Source: Thalassospira lucentensis
GTDB lineage: Bacteria > Pseudomonadota > Alphaproteobacteria > Rhodospirillales > Thalassospiraceae
Length of the DNA: 64,000 nt
Reading direction: 5' to 3'
Assembly: GCF_001613805.1 (NCBI RefSeq)
Contig: NZ_LPVY01000012.1
Span: forward strand, 1-64,000
In this document: positions 54,999 to 64,000 of the stretch, in pieces
Layout of the letters: every line of letters begins with the position of its first letter
Numbering within the stretch: position 1 is the stretch's first letter
Position numbers and translations under genes: made by a program
Notes under the pieces: generated by a model
Database searches by the model: none
Told to the model about the DNA's origin: nothing
The model's input: the letters and a program-made list of their open reading frames with translations, nothing else

Positions 54999-56489
54999 AT
55001 GGCATTCAATATTTTCGGGAACGGCGGCGCGTCACAGCAAGGACAACAGATTTACGAAGCCCTCGGTAGATCAATGGCCGTGATCGAGTTTTCGCTGGAC
55101 GGTAAAATCCTTACAGCCAATGCCAATTTTCTTGCTACGATGGGCTATGAGCTTGGCGATATTGTTGGCAAACACCATGCGGTTTTCGTGACCCGTGATT
55201 ACGCACAAAGTGCCGAATACCGTGATTTCTGGAAAAAATTGTCAAAGGGCGAATTCGCGGCCGGCATTTTCCAGCGCGTGCGCAAGGACGGCGAAACTGT
55301 CTGGCTTGAAGCCACCTATAACCCGATCCTGAATGCGGCCGGAAAGCCGGTAAAGGTGATCAAATTCGCCACCGATATCACCGCGCGCCGTAAGGAGCGC
55401 GCGCTCAATGAAGGCATTCTGACCGCGATTGACCGGTCCCAGGCGATGATCGAATTTGATCTGACGGGCAAAATCCTTAAGGCCAACGGGAATTTCCTTA
55501 AAACCATGGGCTATTCCGAAGGCGAGGTTGTCGGCAAGAATCACAGCATGTTTGTTGCGCCGGCCTATGCCCAATCAACCGAGTACAAGGATTTCTGGGC
55601 CAGCCTGCGTAAGGGCGATGTGCAGGCAGCACAGTTCAAGCGGTTGGCAAAGGGGGGTAAAGAGGTCTGGCTTGAGGCGACCTATAACCCGATTTTTGAT
55701 CAGAATGGCAAACCCGAACGGGTCATCAAGCTTGCCACCGACATTACCGAGCAGGTGGAGCTTCTGGTCGATCTTAAAAAAATGATCGATACCAATTTCA
55801 CCGAAATTGACGATAACATCGTAAGCCTTGACGAGGCCGCGATGAGCGGAACATCCGCCGCGGCGCAAAGCTCTAACTCGGTGCAGACTGTTGCCGCCAG
55901 TGCCGAGGAACTGTCCGCCTCAATCGCCGAAATTTCGCGTAGCATGGCGCAAAGCCGCGATGAAACCGAACGGGCCTTTTCCCAGACCGTCAGTGCCAAC
56001 CAGTCGACCCAGAAAATGGCCGATGTCGTCGCGGCCATGACGGGCATTGTCGAGGTCATTCAGGGCATTGCCGGGCAGATCAACCTGCTCGCGCTTAACG
56101 CAACCATTGAGTCCGCTCGTGCGGGCGAGGCGGGCAAAGGCTTTGCCGTGGTCGCCAACGAGGTCAAAAACCTTGCCAATCAGGCGGCCAAGGCCACCGA
56201 TCAGATTTCAGCCGAAATCAGTGGGGTTCAGGAAATTTCAAACGAGGTTGTCAACTCGCTTGAAACCATTCGCGGCTCCATCGAAACGGCGCGCGACAGT
56301 GTCACCAGCATATCGGCATCGGTCGAAGAACAAAGTGCAGTGACCGAAAGCGTGTCGCAAAACATGCAGACAATGGCCGTCTCGGTCGATGAACTTGCCC
56401 GGCGGCTTGACGAAATCCGCTCGATTTCCGGCGGGGTCGGGAGCTCGGTCAAGCGCACCCGCGAAGCTGCCGAAGTGCTGACGCGCTAG
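54999..56489 (+). CDS. Cytoplasmic double-PAS methyl-accepting chemotaxis protein (BdlA-like architecture)
   Basis: A 496-residue protein with two successive, clearly duplicated PAS domains (about 20-130 and 140-255; both contain [10 protein letters not shown] and GKHHAVF/GKNHSMF) and a C-terminal MCP signalling domain (about 270-496) with the conserved tip [20 protein letters not shown]. No membrane segment is present, so it is soluble, like BdlA of Pseudomonas aeruginosa, which links c-di-GMP to biofilm dispersion. The PAS cofactor (heme or FAD) cannot be told. The REC-EAL gene 600 bases upstream supports a c-di-GMP/motility connection. Confidence 0.92.
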   Translation: MAFNIFGNGGASQQGQQIYEALGRSMAVIEFSLDGKILTANANFLATMGYELGDIVGKHHAVFVTRDYAQSAEYRDFWKKLSKGEFAAGIFQRVRKDGETVWLEATYNPILNAAGKPVKVIKFATDITARRKERALNEGILTAIDRSQAMIEFDLTGKILKANGNFLKTMGYSEGEVVGKNHSMFVAPAYAQSTEYKDFWASLRKGDVQAAQFKRLAKGGKEVWLEATYNPIFDQNGKPERVIKLATDITEQVELLVDLKKMIDTNFTEIDDNIVSLDEAAMSGTSAAAQSSNSVQTVAASAEELSASIAEISRSMAQSRDETERAFSQTVSANQSTQKMADVVAAMTGIVEVIQGIAGQINLLALNATIESARAGEAGKGFAVVANEVKNLANQAAKATDQISAEISGVQEISNEVVNSLETIRGSIETARDSVTSISASVEEQSAVTESVSQNMQTMAVSVDELARRLDEIRSISGGVGSSVKRTREAAEVLTR

Positions 56490-56511
56490 TCCCGAAGACA
56501 TCCGATACGAT

Positions 56512-56547
56512 AAAAGCCCGGCTGGTTATGGCATCAGCCGGGCTTTT
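56512..56547. terminator. Bidirectional terminator after the chemotaxis gene
   Basis: AAAAGCCCGGCTG (56512-56524) pairs perfectly with CAGCCGGGCTTTT (56535-56547), 22 bases after the stop, and can serve both this gene and the convergent aminotransferase. Confidence 0.92.
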
Positions 56548-56572
56548 GTCTTGGGGAACGAGGAAGGGGCGA

Positions 56573-58877
<2,305 letters not shown>

Positions 58878-58988
58878 GGCAATCTTTTGACAATTTGGTC
58901 GATAAAACGAGCAATACGAGTTTTGCACATATTAAACCCCATTTTTCATACACCCGAGTGCACGGTTGTAAGGTCTGCTGCTGTCGTC

Positions 58989-59885
58989 CTAGCGTTTGCG
59001 ATGTCTCAGGGCGTCTACGATAAGCTTGAACACGGGCAGGTTTTGACGACGGGTCGGATAATAAAGGAAATAGCCGTCAAAGAACGGCGACCAGTCATCA
59101 AGCACGAGCTGCAATGTGCCTGCGGCGATATGATCGTCGGCAAGACTGTTTGGCACAAAGGCGATGCCCATTCCGCATAATGCCGCGTCCATCATCGCGT
59201 AAGAGTTATTGAAGGTCATCTGACCATCGACGCGGACGTTGATTTCATTTCCGTCCTTTTCGAATTCCCACGCATATAGGCCGCCAAGTCGTTCCTGTCG
59301 CATATTGATGCAGTTGTGTTTCAGCAAATCCTGCGGATGTTGCGGCATGCCGTTTTCTGCCAAATAGCCTGGCGAGGCGACGGCGATCATGCGCCAATCG
59401 GGGCCGATACGAACGGCAATCATGTCTTTTTCAACACTTTCACCAAGCCGCACCCCAGCATCAAACCCGTCTTCGACGATGTTGCGAAAGCCGTTATCGA
59501 TGCTGAACTCGATGCTGATGTCGGGATAGGCCATTAATATCGGTTTGAGCTTTGGCCAGACGACTGTTTCAAGTGCGTGATCCGATAATGTCAGCCGAAT
59601 GGAGCCGAACGGCTTGTCGCGGAACTCCATAATGGCGTCGATCTCGCCCTCGATTTCCTTGAGGCGCGGCGAAACCGTCGACAATAACTGGCTTCCCGCC
59701 TGGGTCAGGGCAACGTTGCGCGTTGTCCGGGTCAGAAGACGTATGCCGATATTGTCTTCCAGACGCTTGATCGCGTGGCTCAAGGTTGATTGCGCCACGC
59801 CGATCCGCGCGGCGGCTCTGGTGAAGTTGCGTTCTTCGGCAACGATGCCGAACCATTTCAGGTCGTTGAAATCGGTATTTGCCAT
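58989..59885 (-). CDS. LysR-family regulator of the MFS/hydrolase cassette
   Basis: A 298-residue LysR protein with the HTH at about 8-65 (FGIVAEERNFTRAAARIGVAQSTLSHAIKRLE) and a C-terminal effector domain. It is divergent from an MFS exporter, with a perfect 8-3-8 palindrome (59897-59915) lying 11 bases from its start, a typical LysR autoregulatory position. The sensed compound is unknown; it is likely what the MFS exporter or hydrolase handles. Confidence 0.93.
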   Translation of the reverse strand: MANTDFNDLKWFGIVAEERNFTRAAARIGVAQSTLSHAIKRLEDNIGIRLLTRTTRNVALTQAGSQLLSTVSPRLKEIEGEIDAIMEFRDKPFGSIRLTLSDHALETVVWPKLKPILMAYPDISIEFSIDNGFRNIVEDGFDAGVRLGESVEKDMIAVRIGPDWRMIAVASPGYLAENGMPQHPQDLLKHNCINMRQERLGGLYAWEFEKDGNEINVRVDGQMTFNNSYAMMDAALCGMGIAFVPNSLADDHIAAGTLQLVLDDWSPFFDGYFLYYPTRRQNLPVFKLIVDALRHRKR

Positions 59886-59896
59886 GCACTTATCAT

Positions 59897-59915
59897 TAAT
59901 CGATTACATCGATTA
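59897..59915. promoter_or_regulatory. Perfect palindrome, probable LysR operator
   Basis: TAATCGAT-TAC-ATCGATTA has 8-base perfect arms about a 3-base centre, and contains the LysR-type T-N11-A pattern ATCGATTACATCGAT. It lies in the 112-base divergent gap between the LysR gene and the MFS gene. Confidence 0.7.
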
Positions 59916-59997
59916 GTCCATGCTATTTTTCCCGTCTAATCAGATTGACGGAGATCCACTATCTTTTGGCAATGATACGTTGAACCGGAAGGTATCC

Positions 59998-61209
59998 ATG
60001 ACTGACACGACCCAAACCGATACAGGAAACAGACAATGCGCCGCGTGGGGGGCTGTTTTATCCATGTCCCTTTGCGTTGCCTTGTTGCTGGCATCCGAGT
60101 TCATGCCGGTCAGTTTGCTGACGCCTATGGCGGACGGTCTGGGGGTAAGCGAAGGTGCGACCGGTCAGGCAATTTCGATCAGTGGACTTTTTGCCCTGGT
60201 TGCCAGCCTGATGATCACAACCGTCGCCGGGCGGGTTAACCGCAAATCGGTGTTGGTGGGGTTGACGATGCTGATGCTGATATCGCTTGTCATCGTTGCC
60301 ATGGCACCCAACTTTGCGGCTCTGATTACGGCGCGCGCCATTCTGGGGATTTGCATCGGTGGGTTCTGGGCGCTGGCCACGGCCGTTATGATGCGGCTGG
60401 TGCCGTCACATGATGTGCCGCGTGCATTGTCTATCATGTATGGCGGGCAGGCCATTGCTTCGGCTTTTGCGGCACCACTTGGTGCATGGCTGGGCGATAT
60501 CTTTGGTTGGCGTGCCGTTTTTTGGGCATTGACGCCGCTTGTTGCCATCAACCTTGTTTGGCAATTGAAGGTCTTGCCGTCATTGCCCGCACGTGGTCAG
60601 CAAAATTTCGGCGCGTTGGTCGATGTTTTGTCCCGTCCATACTTCTTGCGCGGCCTGATTGCAGCGATGCTCAGCTGGGGATCCGCCTTTACCATGTTTA
60701 CCTATCTGCGCCCGTTTCTCGAACAGTTTAACGGCGCAGATGTCCTGACACTCTCGCTTCTGCTGCTGGTGCTCGGGCTTGCCGGTTTTGTCGGGACCTG
60801 GGTCGCAGGTCGCTTTATCGGTCAGCGAGTTGCGCCGCTTTTGAAATTGCCTGCCTTAGTCATGGGCGTCATCACATTGGGACTGCTGTTCACCAGCGGC
60901 TCGATCTTGGCAATCGGTGTTTTACTGGCGGGCTGGGGCATGATGAACACCGCACTTTCGGTGATCTTCATGACCTGGATGTCACAGAATGTCAGCGATG
61001 CACCCGAGGCTGGCGGCAGCCTGATGGTTGCAGCCATTCAAGGCTCGATCCTGCTTGGCGCCATTTTGGGCGGTCTGCTGCTCGATCATCTTTCAATTAC
61101 TGCAACTTTCGTCGGCAGCGTGGCACTCTCAGCCCTTGCCGTAATTCTGATCGGCAACGGGCAAAACCTGTTGAGGCCGGTCAACTCCCCAAAACACACA
61201 GGAGACTGA
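59998..61209 (+). CDS. MFS transporter, DHA1-type drug/sugar efflux
   Basis: From ATG 59998 (behind GGAAGG) the protein is 403 residues with twelve predicted membrane helices. Motifs typical of DHA1 exporters are seen: GVSEGATGQAISISGLFALVA after helix 1, GRVNRKSVLVGLT in the helix 2-3 loop (motif A variant) and ARAILGICIGGFWALATAV (motif C-like). It resembles AraJ/YdhP/SotB exporters. Upstream frame to 59920 crosses the operator and is rejected. It starts the operon with the hydrolase (2-base gap). Confidence 0.92.
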   Translation: MTDTTQTDTGNRQCAAWGAVLSMSLCVALLLASEFMPVSLLTPMADGLGVSEGATGQAISISGLFALVASLMITTVAGRVNRKSVLVGLTMLMLISLVIVAMAPNFAALITARAILGICIGGFWALATAVMMRLVPSHDVPRALSIMYGGQAIASAFAAPLGAWLGDIFGWRAVFWALTPLVAINLVWQLKVLPSLPARGQQNFGALVDVLSRPYFLRGLIAAMLSWGSAFTMFTYLRPFLEQFNGADVLTLSLLLLVLGLAGFVGTWVAGRFIGQRVAPLLKLPALVMGVITLGLLFTSGSILAIGVLLAGWGMMNTALSVIFMTWMSQNVSDAPEAGGSLMVAAIQGSILLGAILGGLLLDHLSITATFVGSVALSALAVILIGNGQNLLRPVNSPKHTGD

Positions 61210-61210
61210 A

Positions 61211-62314
61211 TTGACCGACAATAATAAAACCAGCGAAACCGTGATGCAGATGCCTTCCGATCATCCTAACCGTCGCAGCTTGTTAAAGATGGCCGGTGCT
61301 GGTGCTGCAGCATTCGGGATTGGTGCTATGATCAACACCGCAAAGGCAAAGCCATTAAGCATGACAACCGAATGGGACAAGGTTTTCCCGAAAAGCGATA
61401 AAGTTGACCACGAGAAGGTAAGCTTCAAAAACCGCTATGGTATTACCCTTGTGGGTGACCTTTATCTGCCAAAGGATCGCAATCAGGGGGCAATGCCTGC
61501 TCTGGCAGTTGGCGGGCCGTTTGGTGCGGTAAAGGAACAATCCTCCGGCCTTTACGCCCAGACCATGGCCGAGCGTGGCTTTGTTACCCTGGCTTTTGAT
61601 CCGTCCTATACGGGCGAAAGCGGCGGTGAACCGCGCAATGTTGCCTCGCCCGATATCAATACAGAGGACTTCATGGCCGCTGTGGATTATCTTGGCCTGC
61701 ATAACACCGTAAACCGTGAACGGATTGGCGTTATTGGTATCTGTGGCTGGGGTGGTATGGCGCTCAATGCGGTTGCTGCAGACAAGCGCGTCAAAGCCGT
61801 TGTCGCCAGCACTATGTATGACATGACCCGCGTCATGTCCAAAGGTTACAACGACAGCGTCACACTTGAACAACGCACGCAGGCGCTCGAACAAATGAGC
61901 CGTCAGCGTTGGGAAGATGCCGCGAATGGCACGCCTGCCTTCCAGCCTCCCTATAACGAACTGAAAGGCGGAGAAGCGCAGTTTTTGGTCGATTACCACG
62001 ACTACTATATGACTTCGCGCGGCTATCATCCGCGTGCGGTCAACTCCGGCAATGCCTGGACGCAGACGACGCCGCTCAGCTTCATGAATATGCCGATCCT
62101 GAGCTATATCGAGGAAATCTCACCGCGTCCGGTCTTGCTGATTCATGGCGAGAATGCCCATTCGCGCTATTTCAGCGAAACCGCCTATGAAGCAGCGGCC
62201 GAGCCGAAAGAACTGCTGATCATTCCGGGGGCAAACCACACCGATCTTTATGATCAGCTTGATGTGATCCCGTTTGACCGGATCGAGGCATTCTTTGGTG
62301 ATGCACTGGTTTGA
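61211..62314 (+). CDS. Exported alpha/beta hydrolase-like protein (Tat signal)
   Basis: A 367-residue protein with a twin-arginine signal (NRRSLLKMAGAGAAAFGIGA, about residues 17-36) followed by an alpha/beta-hydrolase fold (SFKNRYGITLVGDLYLP, TLAFDPSYTGESGG, and GANHTDLYD near the C-terminus with the His). The nucleophile elbow reads GICGWGGMALN: the usual Ser is Trp, with a Cys two residues earlier, so the catalytic nucleophile may be that Cys or be lost. The start is TTG 61211 behind AGGA; ATG 61244 is an alternative. It is coupled to the MFS gene and the cyclophilin-like gene. Confidence 0.83.
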   Translation: MTDNNKTSETVMQMPSDHPNRRSLLKMAGAGAAAFGIGAMINTAKAKPLSMTTEWDKVFPKSDKVDHEKVSFKNRYGITLVGDLYLPKDRNQGAMPALAVGGPFGAVKEQSSGLYAQTMAERGFVTLAFDPSYTGESGGEPRNVASPDINTEDFMAAVDYLGLHNTVNRERIGVIGICGWGGMALNAVAADKRVKAVVASTMYDMTRVMSKGYNDSVTLEQRTQALEQMSRQRWEDAANGTPAFQPPYNELKGGEAQFLVDYHDYYMTSRGYHPRAVNSGNAWTQTTPLSFMNMPILSYIEEISPRPVLLIHGENAHSRYFSETAYEAAAEPKELLIIPGANHTDLYDQLDVIPFDRIEAFFGDALV

Positions 62315-62847
62315 TCATGATGGGCGGTCGGGGCGATAAACCCCGACCGTATCTCTTGTCGTCAACATTCAGCATGAAAGGGGCGGGCGTGGTAAGTGCG
62401 CACACATTCCTCACCACCCGACGTGGCTTTATTGCTGGTGCCACGGCGACACTACTGGCTACCAGACCGGCACTTGCACAATCGGGGGCAAAGCAGATGC
62501 GTATCCGTTGCACCTTCTCCGATCAGGAATTCACCTATCTGCTTAATGATAACGCGACGACACGCGATTTCGTCTCCATGTTGTCGCTTGATCTGACAAT
62601 CAGTGATTTTTCAACCAACGAAAAGATTGCCTACCTGCCACGGCGTCTCGATGAAGGCGGCCTGGTCAATTATAGCGACGAAGCACCCGGCGATCTGTGC
62701 TATTTCCGCGGATGGGGCAATCTGGCGTTCTTTTACGACACCTATGAATATCGCGGTGACCTGATCCGGCTCGGAAAGATCGAGGGACCTTTGGATCCAT
62801 TACAGGTCAAGGGGGAGTTCCCGCTGCGCATTGAATTGCTGACCTGA
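62311..62847 (+). CDS. Exported cyclophilin-like domain protein
   Basis: The 178-residue frame contains a Tat-like signal (LTTRRGFIAGATATLLAT, about 33-50) and a small beta-rich domain (about 60-178: FTYLLNDNATTRDFVSMLSL, YFRGWGNLAFFYDTYEYRGDLIRLGKI) that matches the bacterial cyclophilin-like fold family, not an active prolyl isomerase. The start is unclear: TTG 62311 overlaps the hydrolase stop, ATGs at 62317, 62320 and 62374 follow; 62374 gives the cleanest signal peptide. These small proteins often sit beside oxidoreductases or hydrolases; the role is unknown. Confidence 0.75.
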   Translation: MIMMGGRGDKPRPYLLSSTFSMKGAGVVSAHTFLTTRRGFIAGATATLLATRPALAQSGAKQMRIRCTFSDQEFTYLLNDNATTRDFVSMLSLDLTISDFSTNEKIAYLPRRLDEGGLVNYSDEAPGDLCYFRGWGNLAFFYDTYEYRGDLIRLGKIEGPLDPLQVKGEFPLRIELLT

Positions 62848-62892
62848 GGACGAGCGAAGGTCCTGTTTTGCAAAGTCGTGAGCAGGGGCTGA

Positions 62893-64000
62893 TCACGCCA
62901 CGCGTTTCAGCAGATACTCCACCGGATGCCTGGGCTTCGTGCCTTCAAAGCGGGCGACCTGACAACGACACGAATAGCCGGTGACGAGCATGTTACCCAA
63001 GCCCGTCTGATCGACTTTCTTTTTCCAGCTTTGGTCATAAAGCGCGCGGGAGGTTTCCTGATGGCGGGTTTCGTGGCCGTAGACGCCGGCCATGCCGCAA
63101 CATCCGGTTTTCTCGGTCGCGAGTTTGATGCCAAAGGCCTCGAAAATCTTTTGCCATTTGACGCCGACATCGGGGATCGATGTTTTTTCCGTGCAATGCG
63201 GGAAGAGCGTTGCCGGGGCCGTACCCCCTGCATTCCCGCTGCTTGCGGGCAGGGTGAGGCGGCCTTCCGCGATCTCGGCGGCCAACCATTCATGGAACAG
63301 ATGCACGCGGTAATCCGGGCGGTCCGTGCCAAGGCGCTGGGCATATTCCTGCCGATAGGTGAGCGTCACACTGGCCTCGATCCCGATCAGGGGGACGCCG
63401 GTTTTGGCCAGTCGGCCATAGACGATATCGTTTTGCTTGGCCTGATAATCAAAGCGTTTGAGGAAGCCCTTTACATGCAATGCCTTGCCATTTGGGCGAT
63501 AGGGCGGCACGAAAACGCGGTAGCCAAGTTTTTGCAGAAGATCGATATGGGCGATGAAAACATCGATGTCATAGTGGCTGGTGAAGCAATCCTGCAAAAG
63601 CACCACGGATTTGGCGCGATCCGCATCGGAGAGTGCTTCAAGATCGGCCAGTTTGAACGGGCCGATGCCGCGTTTGCGCAGGGCCGAACTTACGCTTTGG
63701 CGGCTGAGTTTCGGCAGGTCGGTCAAGCCGATCAGGCTTTTGAAAATCCAGGGCATCGGCGGAACAGCTTGCAAGCCATTGAAAAGCAACGGGGCCTTTG
63801 CCATCAGCGGGGCGATGCTTTCAAGCTGCGCGATCACGTAATCCTTCACCGGCCGTTTGTAGCGGGTGTGATAGGCCTCCAGAAACCGTGATTTCATTTC
63901 CGGAATATCGACCTTGACCGGGCATTGCCCCGCACAGGCCTTGCACGACAGGCAACCGGCCATGGCATCGTAAACATCGTGCGAGAAATCGCGCGCATTG
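62893..64000 (-). CDS. FAD-binding oxidoreductase/Fe-S protein, C-terminal part (YdiJ-like D-2-hydroxyglutarate dehydrogenase)
   Basis: The minus-strand frame is open to the right edge and shows the last 368 residues. The visible part has a 4Fe-4S motif CLSCKACAGQCPVKVDIP (from 63948), then a GlcF-like domain with a CCG motif (TGCCGMAGVYGHE, about 63090) and a C-terminal RCQVARFEG. This layout matches the C-terminal third of the roughly 1000-residue YdiJ/FAD-linked D-2-hydroxyacid dehydrogenases; the FAD domain would lie outside the window. A lactate-dehydrogenase role is also possible. It ends the window and converges on the cassette. Confidence 0.85.
   Translation of the reverse strand, partial: NARDFSHDVYDAMAGCLSCKACAGQCPVKVDIPEMKSRFLEAYHTRYKRPVKDYVIAQLESIAPLMAKAPLLFNGLQAVPPMPWIFKSLIGLTDLPKLSRQSVSSALRKRGIGPFKLADLEALSDADRAKSVVLLQDCFTSHYDIDVFIAHIDLLQKLGYRVFVPPYRPNGKALHVKGFLKRFDYQAKQNDIVYGRLAKTGVPLIGIEASVTLTYRQEYAQRLGTDRPDYRVHLFHEWLAAEIAEGRLTLPASSGNAGGTAPATLFPHCTEKTSIPDVGVKWQKIFEAFGIKLATEKTGCCGMAGVYGHETRHQETSRALYDQSWKKKVDQTGLGNMLVTGYSCRCQVARFEGTKPRHPVEYLLKRVA

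Noticed and set aside
58887-59180. 97-codon plus-strand frame between the LysR genes
   Set aside because: Mostly antisense to the 3' end of the second LysR gene; no ribosome site or domain.

Overview
The window looks like ordinary chromosomal DNA of a free-living, motile alphaproteobacterium, most likely Rhodospirillales and close to Thalassospira. This is inferred from protein character, the yebC-ruvCAB-ybgC-tolQRAB-pal-cpoB-tilS-ftsH-folP gene order, and the abundance of polyamine/amino-acid transporters and chemotaxis/c-di-GMP signalling genes; no database search was possible. No phage, insertion sequence, integron or CRISPR array was seen.

Layout. 1-1255: N-terminal part of a membrane sensor with a HAMP domain, running off the left edge. 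1746-15455: conserved core block: yebC, the Holliday-junction genes ruvC-ruvA-ruvB, ybgC and the Tol-Pal envelope genes (tolQ, tolR, tolA, tolB, pal, cpoB), then tilS, ftsH and folP. 15782-20540: a signalling module (OmpR-type response regulator facing two tandem paralogous 7TMR-DISM sensor kinases) sitting between folP and glmM. One of the two kinases has lost its ATP-binding motifs. 20775-25655: glmM, thiD, a DinB-like protein, a small membrane-anchored protein, an AEC transporter and a GmhB-like phosphatase. 25661-27724: a TPR protein with a diverged OGT-like domain. 27862-28223: a gene-free stretch with an orphan minus-strand terminator, then ilvD, a LysE exporter, alanine dehydrogenase with a divergent Lrp-type regulator, and a TetR regulator.

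33743-41978 is a nitrogen/polyamine island: a complete putrescine/spermidine ABC importer (potF, potG, potH, potI), a PuuA-like glutamine-synthetase-family enzyme and, divergently, a dgcN-dgcA pair that matches the N-acetyl-based D-glutamate route. 42260-46697 holds a diguanylate cyclase, a small RNA with a clear promoter and terminator (probably suhB/MmgR-like), a GNAT acetyltransferase overlapping an N-formylglutamate amidohydrolase-like gene, two identical tRNA-Val(GAC) genes under one consensus promoter, and a SemiSWEET.

46713-51636 is a yhiI-rbbA-yhhJ type export operon. 51834-56489 holds an EEP-family phosphatase/nuclease, a REC-EAL c-di-GMP phosphodiesterase, a Dabb protein and a soluble double-PAS chemotaxis transducer. 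56573-62847 holds a class III aminotransferase with a divergent LysR, then a LysR/MFS/alpha-beta hydrolase/cyclophilin-like cassette with a perfect palindromic operator. 62893-64000 is the C-terminal half of a YdiJ-like FAD/Fe-S dehydrogenase.

The most promising unusual element is the two-kinase/one-regulator module at 15.8-20.5 kb, followed by the two small-RNA candidates.
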